Below, piece after piece: positions 1-5,835 of a stretch of DNA of 8,521 nucleotides (its first letter is position 1; every line of letters begins with the position of its first letter). The position numbers were made by a program, and so were the translations under genes. The notes beneath the pieces were generated by a model. It was not told where the DNA came from. It saw only the letters and a program-made list of their open reading frames with translations, and did no database searches. The DNA is from Muribaculaceae bacterium. Its GTDB lineage: Bacteria; Bacteroidota; Bacteroidia; Bacteroidales; Muribaculaceae. Location of the stretch: the NCBI GenBank assembly GCA_021443235.1, contig JABUUJ010000005.1:18702-27222 (forward strand), written 5' to 3'.

Positions 1-144
1 CCCCTGTTTTCGTGGCGTCAGCCGCTAACTCCCCACCATATACCCCAAAAAATGCATCAATAACGACCAAAACTACCTAAAAAAATCCACTTTTGGTCGC
101 TATTCCCCACTTTTTATCCCCAAAATCCTATAAATTCCCATGAG
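1..144. other. Non-coding left edge, no gene visible
   Basis: I see no coding region in this AT-rich stretch. It contains several C4 runs next to A or T tracts (for example near 44, 107 and 118) and the inverted repeat at 60-103. It lies beyond the pfkA terminator, so it probably belongs to the regulatory or 3' region of a gene outside the window. Confidence 0.5.
60..103. repeat. 15-nt inverted repeat around an A-rich spacer
   Basis: The arms are 60-74 (ATAACGACCAAAACT) and 89-103 (ACTTTTGGTCGCTAT). They are complementary except at two positions and are separated by 14 nt. Read as minus-strand RNA, one mismatch becomes a G-U pair, giving 13 contiguous pairs; read as plus-strand RNA that pair is A-C. 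No T-tract directly follows the hairpin on the minus strand, so it is not a textbook intrinsic terminator. It could be an operator-like dyad or a leader hairpin of a minus-strand gene beyond the left edge. Confidence 0.45.
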
Positions 145-178
145 AAAAACTGCCTGCCACAGTCATGTGGCAGGCAGT
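145..178 (-). terminator. Intrinsic terminator after pfkA
   Basis: A perfect 12-bp stem (149-160 with 167-178) with a 6-nt loop is followed, reading the minus strand, by five U residues (145-149). It sits about 105 nt past the pfkA stop codon. The 10-bp repeat array therefore lies inside the pfkA 3' untranslated region. Confidence 0.85.
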
Positions 179-200
179 GTGTATGTGTTGCGACATGGCC

Positions 201-270
201 TCAACCAAGTTGAACAACGTTAAACCAAGTTGAACAAGGTTGAACAGGGTTGAACAAGGTTGAACCAGGT
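201..270. repeat. Tandem array of 10-bp units, consensus TGAACAAGGT
   Basis: Seven consecutive 10-bp units follow the pattern TGAACAAGGT with a few substitutions, and a degenerate eighth runs into the end of pfkA. Each junction creates the odd dyad GTTGAAC (209, 229, 239, 249, 259) or a variant (GTTAAAC at 219, GTTTCAC at 269). The period of 10 bp places every dyad on the same face of the helix. The array lies between the pfkA stop and its terminator, so it should be transcribed as part of the 3' UTR. The function is unknown. Confidence 0.85.
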
Positions 271-282
271 TTCACTGTGCGC

Positions 283-1263
283 TTAAATCGACAGGCGACG
301 CAGCGTCTCAACCAGGCTCGGGTCAACCGGCTTGTCCATGTGGATGGCCTTGTTGAACGGAACGTAGATGATGGTCTCGTCATAGTCGCCAATCATCACG
401 TTGCGCTGGCCTTCGATAAGGGCGTCGATAGCGCCGGCACCCATGCGCGATGCCAGGATGCGGTCCTGGGCTGTGGGCGAGCCACCACGCTGCAGGTGAC
501 CAAGGATGGTCACGCGCACGTCATATTGCGGGAACTCATTACGCACGCGCTCGGCAAGGCCCATCGCGCCGCCAGTGATGGGGCTCTCGGCCACCAGCAC
601 TATAGACGAGTTCTTGCTCTTGCGGAAACCATTCTGAATGAGCTCGGCAAGCTGGTCTTCCTGTGTCGAGATCTCGGGGATAATAGCGGCCTCGGCACCC
701 GACGCAATCGCGCCGTTGATGGCGAGGAAGCCGGCGTTGCGACCCATCACCTCAATGAAGAACAGGCGCTCGTGGCTGGTGGCGGTGTCGCGAATGCGGT
801 CGACGCACCACATGATGGTGTTGAGTGCTGTGTCATAGCCGATGGTGTGGTCGGTGCCATACAGGTCGTTGTCGATAGTGCCGGGCAGGCCCACGACGGG
901 CACGTCAAACTCGTTGGCAAAGATGCGCGCGCCGGTGAGCGAGCCGTCGCCACCTATTACCACCAGCGCGTCGATGTCGTGCTTGCGCATGTTGTCATAG
1001 GCGATTTGGCGGCCTTCGGGAGTTTGGAACTCCTTGCAGCGTGCCGTCTTGAGAATAGTTCCGCCCTGCTGGATGATGTTTGACACGTTCTGAGTCTTGA
1101 ACTCAACGATCTCGTCGGTAATCAGGCCTTTGTAGCCACGATAGATGCCGTTTACTTTGAATCCAGCGCTGATGCCGGCGCGTGTCACCGCGCGTATCGC
1201 TGCATTCATTCCTGGTGCATCACCACCCGAGGTGAGGATGCCGATTGTTTTAATTTTTGCCAT
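283..1263 (-). CDS. pfkA: ATP-dependent 6-phosphofructokinase
   Basis: This enzyme phosphorylates fructose 6-phosphate to fructose 1,6-bisphosphate with ATP, the committed step of glycolysis, in the cytoplasm. The 326-residue length fits bacterial group A phosphofructokinases (E. coli PfkA is about 320). Visible motifs are the nucleotide-binding start GGDAPGMNAAIR (13-24), GGDGS at 104-108, PGTIDND at 127-133 with the catalytic Asp131, the sugar-phosphate motif MGR (173-175), and GHLQRGGSP near 255-263. Glycine at position 107 of GGDGS, where pyrophosphate-dependent enzymes have Asp (GGDD), indicates ATP use. Arg24 and Arg28 match two effector-site arginines of E. coli PfkA, but Glu51 seems to replace the third (Arg54), so allosteric control may differ. 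The gene appears monocistronic, with its own -7 box and a strong terminator. No Shine-Dalgarno sequence precedes the ATG, as is usual in Bacteroidetes. Confidence 0.97.
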   Translation of the reverse strand: MAKIKTIGILTSGGDAPGMNAAIRAVTRAGISAGFKVNGIYRGYKGLITDEIVEFKTQNVSNIIQQGGTILKTARCKEFQTPEGRQIAYDNMRKHDIDALVVIGGDGSLTGARIFANEFDVPVVGLPGTIDNDLYGTDHTIGYDTALNTIMWCVDRIRDTATSHERLFFIEVMGRNAGFLAINGAIASGAEAAIIPEISTQEDQLAELIQNGFRKSKNSSIVLVAESPITGGAMGLAERVRNEFPQYDVRVTILGHLQRGGSPTAQDRILASRMGAGAIDALIEGQRNVMIGDYDETIIYVPFNKAIHMDKPVDPSLVETLRRLSI

Positions 1264-1291
1264 ATTTAATATCTCAATTTTTCCTAATGGG

Positions 1292-1299
1292 CAAAGTTA
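1292..1299 (-). promoter_or_regulatory. Bacteroidetes -7 promoter box for pfkA
   Basis: Read on the minus strand this is TAACTTTG, a perfect match to the TAnnTTTG -7 element of the Bacteroidetes primary sigma factor, and it sits in the common context GTAACTTTGCC. It lies about 30 bp upstream of the pfkA ATG. I see no convincing -33 TTTG at the expected distance. Confidence 0.7.
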
Positions 1300-1344
1300 C
1301 AAATAAATTTGGCACATCCCACTATTTTCCACCAATTTTTTTCC

Positions 1345-1385
1345 AAAAAACGGGCCGGCAACCCTTTGTGAGCGGAAGCCGACCC
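1345..1385 (-). terminator. Intrinsic terminator after the exported Asn/Gly-rich protein gene
   Basis: On minus-strand RNA, GGGUCGGC (1385-1378) pairs with GCCGGCCC (1359-1352): eight pairs including one U-G. The loop is 18 nt and the stem is followed after one base by six U residues (1350-1345). The U-G pair is possible only on the minus strand, which supports this direction. It separates the upstream gene from pfkA. Confidence 0.75.
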
Positions 1386-1421
1386 CTACTTATCAATTAA
1401 TTACTCTAAAAACTTGGCTTT

Positions 1422-2639
1422 TTAGTTGCCTATATAAAGATTGGTGTAGTAGCGCGAGTTGTCGTTGGTGAGCGTGAGTGTCACATAGCCTACGCGGTTG
1501 CCGCCAAACCAGGTATAACCGCCACCGCCGTACTCTATGGGCGAGCCATAGGACGCGCACAGGTCGTTGTACAGGCGGTTGAAGCGACTGCGGTCGTTGT
1601 AGTAGCTCGAGTGGATGAACTGGGCGTTGGCGAGCATGCCGTTGTCGTTATATATGAGCATCACGTCGGGCCACAGGAGGTTGAGCATGTTGACGCTGCG
1701 CAGATACACCACATTGTTCTCATAACCGTCGATATTGTAACCGTTGGTATAAAGGAAACTCATTGATACGTTGAACGTTGTGCCAAAGGTGATGCCCAGC
1801 ACGCGGTCGATGCACGGAGCCGAATACAACGGGCGATAACTCACGGGACACACGGGGCGGTACTCAATCACGTGGTAGTAGGGAGCGGGACGCCACACAC
1901 GGTGCGGCGGAGGGCAGGGGCGCGACCACGACCAGTCGCTGTGTGCGTGGTTCCAGCTGTAGCGCTCGCGATAGGCGTTGTGGCCGCGGTCGCCATAGTT
2001 GTAGCTGCTGGCGTGTCCGTTGCCGCGGTTATATCCGTTGTTACCACGGTTGCTGTCGCGGTTGTAGCCGTTGTTGCCACGGTTGCTGTCGCGGTTGTAG
2101 CCGTTGTTGCCACGGTTGTCGGTATAGCTGCTGCTATAGCCGCCGCTGTTGTGACCGTTATTGCCGCCGTTGTTGTTGCCGCTATTGTAGCTGCTGTTGC
2201 CATTGTTTCCGTTGTTGCCGCTATTGCCGTTGGGACGACGGTCGCTGCCGCCAGTGCCGCCGTTGTTGCCACGGCTGCCAGTGCTCGAACCATTACGTGT
2301 CGAGTTGCCGCTTGAGTAGTTGCTCTGCATTGAGCTGGTTGCCGACGACGAGCGTGTTACGCTACCCGATGACGAACGTGTCACGCTGCCCGATGATGCG
2401 CGCGAGTCTTGCTGGCGTGTCGTGGGGGTGGTGCGCTGTATGGTGGTGCTACGCTCCTGCATGGGGCGTGCCGATGTGCTGCTGCTGCGCGATGTGCTCT
2501 GCACGCGCTCGGTGCGTTGGGTTTTATCGCCTGTGGGTCGACTGCGGTTGTTCGACATCTGTGCCTGCACAGGCAATGCAAGGAGCATGCCTCCCATGAG
2601 CATAAAGCCCATTATCCTATTTCGTACAGTTGAATTCAT
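1422..2639 (-). CDS. Exported Ser/Asn/Gly-rich protein with conserved-looking C-terminal domain, unknown function
   Basis: I cannot assign a function. The 405-residue product has a signal peptide (1-26: basic start, hydrophobic core, probable cleavage after PVQA), so it is exported to the periplasm or beyond. Residues 27-110 are Ser/Thr/Arg-rich and include two copies of SSSGSVTR. Residues 110-220 are extreme Asn/Gly-rich low complexity with an 11-residue repeat NRGNNGYNRDS. Residues 228-280 are rich in Pro, Tyr and Trp with three cysteines (242, 264, 276). Residues 281-405 look globular: they contain VYLRSVNMLNLLWPDV (311-326) and a closing run of beta-type segments ending in YTNLYIGN. The layout suggests a folded C-terminal domain displayed on a flexible, possibly cell-wall- or matrix-associated linker; that is inference. 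It starts 69 bp after queA with no terminator between, so co-transcription with queA is likely. Bacteroidales hypothetical proteins with such a domain seem familiar, but I cannot name a family. Confidence 0.85.
   Translation of the reverse strand: MNSTVRNRIMGFMLMGGMLLALPVQAQMSNNRSRPTGDKTQRTERVQSTSRSSSTSARPMQERSTTIQRTTPTTRQQDSRASSGSVTRSSSGSVTRSSSATSSMQSNYSSGNSTRNGSSTGSRGNNGGTGGSDRRPNGNSGNNGNNGNSSYNSGNNNGGNNGHNSGGYSSSYTDNRGNNGYNRDSNRGNNGYNRDSNRGNNGYNRGNGHASSYNYGDRGHNAYRERYSWNHAHSDWSWSRPCPPPHRVWRPAPYYHVIEYRPVCPVSYRPLYSAPCIDRVLGITFGTTFNVSMSFLYTNGYNIDGYENNVVYLRSVNMLNLLWPDVMLIYNDNGMLANAQFIHSSYYNDRSRFNRLYNDLCASYGSPIEYGGGGYTWFGGNRVGYVTLTLTNDNSRYYTNLYIGN
2035..2118 (-). repeat. 33-bp in-frame tandem repeat inside the Asn/Gly-rich region
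   Basis: Two nearly identical 33-bp units (2035-2067 and 2068-2100, one visible base difference) and a partial third (2101-2118) encode NRGNNGYNRDS-type 11-residue units. Because 33 is a multiple of three, gain or loss of units would change linker length without breaking the frame. Confidence 0.85.
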
Positions 2640-2708
2640 AAGGCGTTAAATTAAAATGTTGATAAAAACGAGTTGGTTGATGTTTAGACGCAGTTTTCGC
2701 CCAAAGGT

Positions 2709-3941
2709 TTAATCCCCCTTGGTGAAAAGGCATCCGTCGCCGTAGCTCAGGAAGCGGTAGCCGTGGCTCATGGCGTGGTCATAGAGCGCACGCCACTTGT
2801 CCTCGCCCACAAACGCCGCCACAAGCAGCAGCAATGTCGACTGCGGCTGGTGGAAGTTGGTGATGATGCCGTTCACGATGCGATACCTGAATCGGGGTGC
2901 AATCATGAGCTGGGTGCTGCCCATATACACGTCGCTGCCTGTGCGTGTCAGATAGTCGACAATGTTTTGCAACGCCTTGCGAGTGTCGATGGCGCAAGGC
3001 GTTGTATAGGGCATCCACTGCTTCACGGTGAGGTCGTCGCCATCGGCAAGTGGATTATACTCAAGAATCTGACCAATGTAGTACAGACTCTCGAGCGTGC
3101 GCACCGATGTCGTGCCTACTGCCACCACGCTACCCTCGCAGGCAATGAGTTCCTCAATGAGCGCGCGTCTCACAGCGATAAACTCATGGTGCATCTCGTG
3201 GTCGCCTATGCTCTCGCTTTTCACGGGCTGGAAGGTGCCGGCTCCCACATGAAGGGTGAGCTCGCGGCGCTTGATGCCACGCTCGTCGCACTCGGCAAGC
3301 AACTCATCGGTGAAATGCAACCCGGCGGTGGGTGCCGCTACGCTGCCGTTGATGTGCGAGTACACGGTCTGGTAGTCGCTGCTGTCGCTGGCCTCAGTGC
3401 CTCGGTTCAGATAGGGTGGGATGGGAATCTCGCCTGTTGCGTCGAGCATGCTGGCAAAAGTGTAGCCGCCGTCCCACGCAAAGGTGATTTCCCACGAGTT
3501 GCCGCGACGCTCGCCGCGGGTGGCACGCAGCACGGTGTCGTGGCCGTCGATGGTCACCGCCGTCTCGAGCTCGCCTTGCTTCCATCGCTTGCTATTGCCT
3601 ACCAGGCACAGCCATGTGCACGACTCGGTGGTCTGGAATATCTGCTCATAGTCGCACGGCGTAACGGGCTCAAGGCAGAATATCTCGATTGTCGAGCCCG
3701 TCGACTTGCTGAAACGCAAGCGCGCGTTAATCACGCGGGTGTTGTTGTAAATGAGTGTGGTGCCGGGCGCCAGCAGCGATGGCACGTCATAGAAATGACG
3801 GTCACCGATAGCCTCGCCGTTGTAATGAAGCAACTTGCACTGCTCGCGCTGCGCCAGCGGGTGCTTGGCGATGCGCTCGTCGGGCAACTCATAGTTGTAG
3901 TCGCTTATGTGTATGTTTTTGATGTCGTCAACGCTCATCAT
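2709..3941 (-). CDS. queA: S-adenosylmethionine:tRNA ribosyltransferase-isomerase
   Basis: QueA transfers and isomerises the ribosyl part of S-adenosylmethionine onto preQ1-modified tRNA to give epoxyqueuosine in tRNAs with GUN anticodons. Family motifs run through the protein: YELPDERIAKHPL (16-28), IYNNTRVINARL (64-75), GEIPIPPYLNR (170-180), DYQTVYS (189-195), GSVAAPTAGLHFT (199-211), LHVGAGTFQPV (230-240), HEMHHE (248-253), VGTTSVRTLES (275-285), TNFHQPQSTLLLLVAAF (361-377) and GYRFLSYGDG (394-403). At 410 residues it is about 50 longer than E. coli QueA; much of the extra length seems to be an insertion near 286-335. I chose the start at 3941 (adjacent ATG at 3938): the open frame extends to 4010, but that start lies upstream of the predicted -7 box at 3965-3972, and homology begins only after residue 10. 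The gene probably leads a two-gene unit with the exported protein downstream. Confidence 0.95.
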   Translation of the reverse strand: MMSVDDIKNIHISDYNYELPDERIAKHPLAQREQCKLLHYNGEAIGDRHFYDVPSLLAPGTTLIYNNTRVINARLRFSKSTGSTIEIFCLEPVTPCDYEQIFQTTESCTWLCLVGNSKRWKQGELETAVTIDGHDTVLRATRGERRGNSWEITFAWDGGYTFASMLDATGEIPIPPYLNRGTEASDSSDYQTVYSHINGSVAAPTAGLHFTDELLAECDERGIKRRELTLHVGAGTFQPVKSESIGDHEMHHEFIAVRRALIEELIACEGSVVAVGTTSVRTLESLYYIGQILEYNPLADGDDLTVKQWMPYTTPCAIDTRKALQNIVDYLTRTGSDVYMGSTQLMIAPRFRYRIVNGIITNFHQPQSTLLLLVAAFVGEDKWRALYDHAMSHGYRFLSYGDGCLFTKGD

Positions 3942-3964
3942 TGTCGGTTTTAAATTTTCGGCTG

Positions 3965-3972
3965 CAAATTTA
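3965..3972 (-). promoter_or_regulatory. Bacteroidetes -7 promoter box for queA
   Basis: The minus strand reads TAAATTTG, a full match to TAnnTTTG, 23 bp upstream of the chosen queA ATG. A transcript from here would have a leader of roughly 15-20 nt. No good -33 element is visible at 19-21 bp spacing. The box supports the start at 3941 over the longer frame. Confidence 0.6.
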
Positions 3973-4055
3973 CAAAAAAACTCATAAACAGCACCATGTC
4001 GCCCCAACAAAACCGCATAAATGCACCTGCCTGCCCTCGCTGTTTTCGGTAAGTT

Positions 4056-4087
4056 TTTGTGGGTGTGAGAGTTTTTTATTAACTTTG
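4056..4087 (+). promoter_or_regulatory. lysA promoter with -33 and -7 boxes
   Basis: TTTG (4056-4059) and TAACTTTG (4080-4087) are separated by 20 bp, an almost ideal Bacteroidetes housekeeping promoter. The start site should fall near 4094, giving a leader of about 30 nt before the lysA ATG. That leader is too short for a lysine riboswitch. Confidence 0.85.
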
Positions 4088-4122
4088 CACAGTAATTTCA
4101 TAACAATAAATGATATAACACG

Positions 4123-5274
4123 ATGATGCGTCGATTCCCATTGGAGAAGTTCCAAAATCTGGACACTCCGTTCTATTTCTATGATATGGCTCTGCTTGAG
4201 TCTACTATCAAGACTATCAAGCGATTGATAAAGGATAAGCCCTATCACATTCACTATGCCGTCAAGGCCAATGGCAACCCCACCATCATGAAGGCTATCG
4301 CGGCCCACGGCTTAGGTGCCGACCTCGTGAGCGGTGGCGAGATACAGGCTGCCATCAACGCCGGCTTCAAACCCGAGAAAATGGTGTATTCGGGCGTGGG
4401 AAAGACCGACCGTGAAATCAATCTCGGCCTGGAACACAACATCTTCTGCTTCAACGTGGAGAGCATTCCCGAGCTCTCGGTAATCAGCGACCTTGCCCTG
4501 AAACGCGGCGTGGTGGCTAATGTCTCGATACGTGTTAACCCCGACATCGACGCTCACACCCACCGATACATCACCACCGGAACCGCCGAAAACAAGTTTG
4601 GCATCAGCGTCGAGATGCTTGTCGATGCCGTTAAGACCGCTAAACGCCTGCCCAACATACGCTTGCGCGGACTCCACTTCCACGTGGGCTCGCAACTCAC
4701 CAGCATGAAACCCTATGCCATGCTGTGCGATAGCGTCAACGGTCTGCTCGACTATTTCGACCGTCTGGGCATCTCGTTTGAGATGATCAACGTGGGAGGC
4801 GGACTGGGCATCGACTACGACAAGCCCGACGTGATTCCTATCGCCGATTTTGAGCACTTCTTCGACACATTCGCACGTAACCTCAAGTTGCGCAAGAACC
4901 AGCAGCTGCACTTCGAGTTGGGACGCTCCATCGTGGCGCAGTGCGGCTCGCTTATCGCGCGCGTTATATATGTTAAGGAGAACCGCGACAAGAAATTTGT
5001 CATTGTCGACGCCGGAATGACCGACCTCATTCGCCCCGCACTCTACCAGGCGCACCATGTCATCCAGAACCTCTCGGCTGGTGGCCCTGGCGTTGAGACC
5101 TACGACGTGGTGGGGCCCATCTGCGAGTCGAGCGATGTCTTCGGCGTCAACGAGGTGCTGCCCGTGTGCCACCGTGGCGACTTCATCGCCTTGCGCAGTG
5201 CCGGCGCCTACGGCGAGTCGATGGCAAGCGCCTACAATATGCGTCCACTCCCTAAAGCCTACTTCCAAAAGTAA
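4123..5274 (+). CDS. lysA: Diaminopimelate decarboxylase
   Basis: LysA is a PLP enzyme that decarboxylates meso-diaminopimelate to L-lysine, the last step of lysine synthesis, in the cytoplasm. The 383-residue length is normal for the shorter Bacteroidetes form. It is a fold-type III decarboxylase: an N-terminal alanine-racemase-like barrel with YAVKAN (45-50, PLP lysine Lys48), HFHVGS (185-190), the phosphate-binding GGGLGIDY (225-232) and FELGRSIV (264-271), followed by a C-terminal beta domain with VDAGMTDLIRPALYQAHH (295-312), GPICESSD (331-338, active-site Cys334) and GAYGESMASAYNMRP (361-375). All expected catalytic residues are present. Two ATGs (4123, 4126) are possible and I kept the first. 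The gene stands alone on the plus strand, divergent from queA, and ends at a hairpin. No aspartokinase or other lysine gene is adjacent, so it is not part of a visible lysine operon. Confidence 0.97.
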   Translation: MMRRFPLEKFQNLDTPFYFYDMALLESTIKTIKRLIKDKPYHIHYAVKANGNPTIMKAIAAHGLGADLVSGGEIQAAINAGFKPEKMVYSGVGKTDREINLGLEHNIFCFNVESIPELSVISDLALKRGVVANVSIRVNPDIDAHTHRYITTGTAENKFGISVEMLVDAVKTAKRLPNIRLRGLHFHVGSQLTSMKPYAMLCDSVNGLLDYFDRLGISFEMINVGGGLGIDYDKPDVIPIADFEHFFDTFARNLKLRKNQQLHFELGRSIVAQCGSLIARVIYVKENRDKKFVIVDAGMTDLIRPALYQAHHVIQNLSAGGPGVETYDVVGPICESSDVFGVNEVLPVCHRGDFIALRSAGAYGESMASAYNMRPLPKAYFQK

Positions 5275-5280
5275 ATAAAA

Positions 5281-5311
5281 CAGTCGCCTGGTCATCTCGA
5301 CCCAGCGACTG
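5281..5311. terminator. Hairpin after lysA, possible bidirectional terminator
   Basis: CAGTCGC (5281-5287) pairs with GCGACTG (5305-5311), and an inner GGTC (5290-5293) pairs with GACC (5299-5302) around a 5-nt loop. It begins 7 bp after the lysA stop. On the plus strand no T-tract follows directly; the nearest T run is at 5329-5334. On the minus strand it is followed by UUUUAUUU, and one plus-strand mismatch becomes U-G, so it fits a minus-strand terminator at least as well. Confidence 0.55.
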
Positions 5312-5415
5312 CTCCGTTCAAATTACCTTTTTTCATAGAGTGTTGTTACTAACCAGCCTAATCTACAAACTGTAGTATCTTTTATCCCTATCAATTTTTT
5401 ACTAACCTTTACTAA

Positions 5416-5590
5416 CCAATAAAAACCAACTTTTTGTTGTGCGATTGGGAGTCTTTGTCGCAAGTATGAAAGCTTGCTTGGGACTCATGTGCCCTCACGG
5501 GTACAGGAAACTATATTACTAACTAAAACCTTCAAATTAAGTAAAGAAACGCTTAGCAAACTCTTTTGCTCAAGCTCTTGTTTCATTTTT
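5416..5590 (+). ncRNA. Candidate structured non-coding RNA, family not identified
   Basis: Three hairpins abut each other. Hairpin 1 (5416-5448) has outer stem CCAAT/ATTGG and inner CAAC/GTTG. Hairpin 2 (5449-5486) has GAGTCTT/GGGACTC, with two U-G pairs, and inner GCAAG/CTTGC. Hairpin 3 (5489-5504) is GUGCCC/GGGUAC with a 4-nt loop and one G-U pair. A 46-nt A-rich linker then leads to a terminator-like hairpin (5551-5575) and a T-rich tail. The wobble pairs in hairpins 2 and 3 exist only in plus-strand RNA; on the minus strand they become A-C mismatches. That, plus the T-rich tail, points to a plus-strand RNA of about 150-200 nt. It lies between convergent genes, so it is not a leader. The 5' end is uncertain: TATCTTTT at 5376-5383 is a one-mismatch -7 box without a -33 box. 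A 6S-like or other Bacteroidales-specific small RNA is possible; I cannot assign it. Confidence 0.5.
5551..5590 (+). terminator. Putative terminator of the structured RNA
   Basis: GCTT (5551-5554) and GCAAA (5556-5560) pair with TTTGC and AAGC across a CTCT loop, with a small A/TC internal loop. The stem is followed by a T-rich stretch (TCTTGTTTCATTTTT) on the plus strand. The T-tract is interrupted, so its efficiency is uncertain. Confidence 0.45.
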
Positions 5591-5761
5591 GTTACACCTT
5601 TTTGACTGCACTACACCCACAAAGGTTTAAATATAAAATGGTCAAAATAACCTTATACTTGTTCCATATTTCCACAAAACACCACCTAAGTACATATATA
5701 CCAGTAATATAAATTCCAGAAATTTTTTCAAAAAATTTTTTCTCACCCCTAATTTTTTTCA
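5591..5761. other. AT-rich intergenic stretch, no gene seen
   Basis: This stretch is strongly AT-rich and has no credible open frame. It includes an all-AT near-palindrome around 5718-5740 (AAATTTTTT then AAAAAATTT) just beyond the esterase terminator. The minus strand reads TAAACCTTTG near 5629-5638, which resembles a -7 box with the wrong internal spacing. I see no confirmed promoter. Confidence 0.5.
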
Positions 5762-5793
5762 AAAAAAACCACCAACCGGGCTCGGCTGGTGGG
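5762..5793 (-). terminator. Intrinsic terminator after the esterase gene
   Basis: On minus-strand RNA, CCACCAGCC (5793-5785) pairs with GGUUGGUGG (5778-5770), nine pairs including one G-U, with a 6-nt loop. Eight U residues follow (5769-5762). The G-U pair exists only on the minus strand. It lies about 45 nt after the esterase stop. Confidence 0.85.
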
Positions 5794-5835
5794 GTTTAAT
5801 GTTCTTTTAGTACCGCAAATGCCTCTATGGCGCCA

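Noticed and set aside
201..270. CRISPR-like array.
   Set aside because: The units are only 10 bp and contiguous, with no spacers and no cas genes.
250..1083. Long plus-strand open frame opposite pfkA (277 codons).
   Set aside because: pfkA on the minus strand has every family motif across the same DNA; this frame is open because of GC-biased codon use and has no recognisable domain.
1943..2599. Cysteine-rich plus-strand frame resembling a metallothionein or keratin-like protein.
   Set aside because: The Cys and Gly runs come from the complement of the Asn/Gly repeat codons of the minus-strand gene, which has a clear signal peptide.
2763..3953. Long plus-strand open frame opposite queA (396 codons).
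   Set aside because: It mirrors the certain queA gene. The product is His/Ala/Val-rich with no motif, typical of an antisense shadow.
3942..4010. Longer queA start 23 codons upstream.
   Set aside because: It would lie upstream of the predicted -7 box, and the extension has no family similarity.
4088..4122. Lysine riboswitch before lysA.
   Set aside because: The predicted leader is about 30 nt, far too short for the lysine aptamer.
3941..4126. 61-codon plus-strand frame in the queA-lysA gap.
   Set aside because: It overlaps both divergent promoters and has no domain or leader-peptide feature such as a run of Lys codons.
4312..5295. Minus-strand open frame opposite lysA.
   Set aside because: lysA is unambiguous on the plus strand and this frame has no domain signal.
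5416..5590. tmRNA, SRP RNA or tRNA identity for the structured RNA.
   Set aside because: There is no CCA-ended acceptor pair, no SRP GGAA-type apical loop with its conserved flanks and no tag reading frame.
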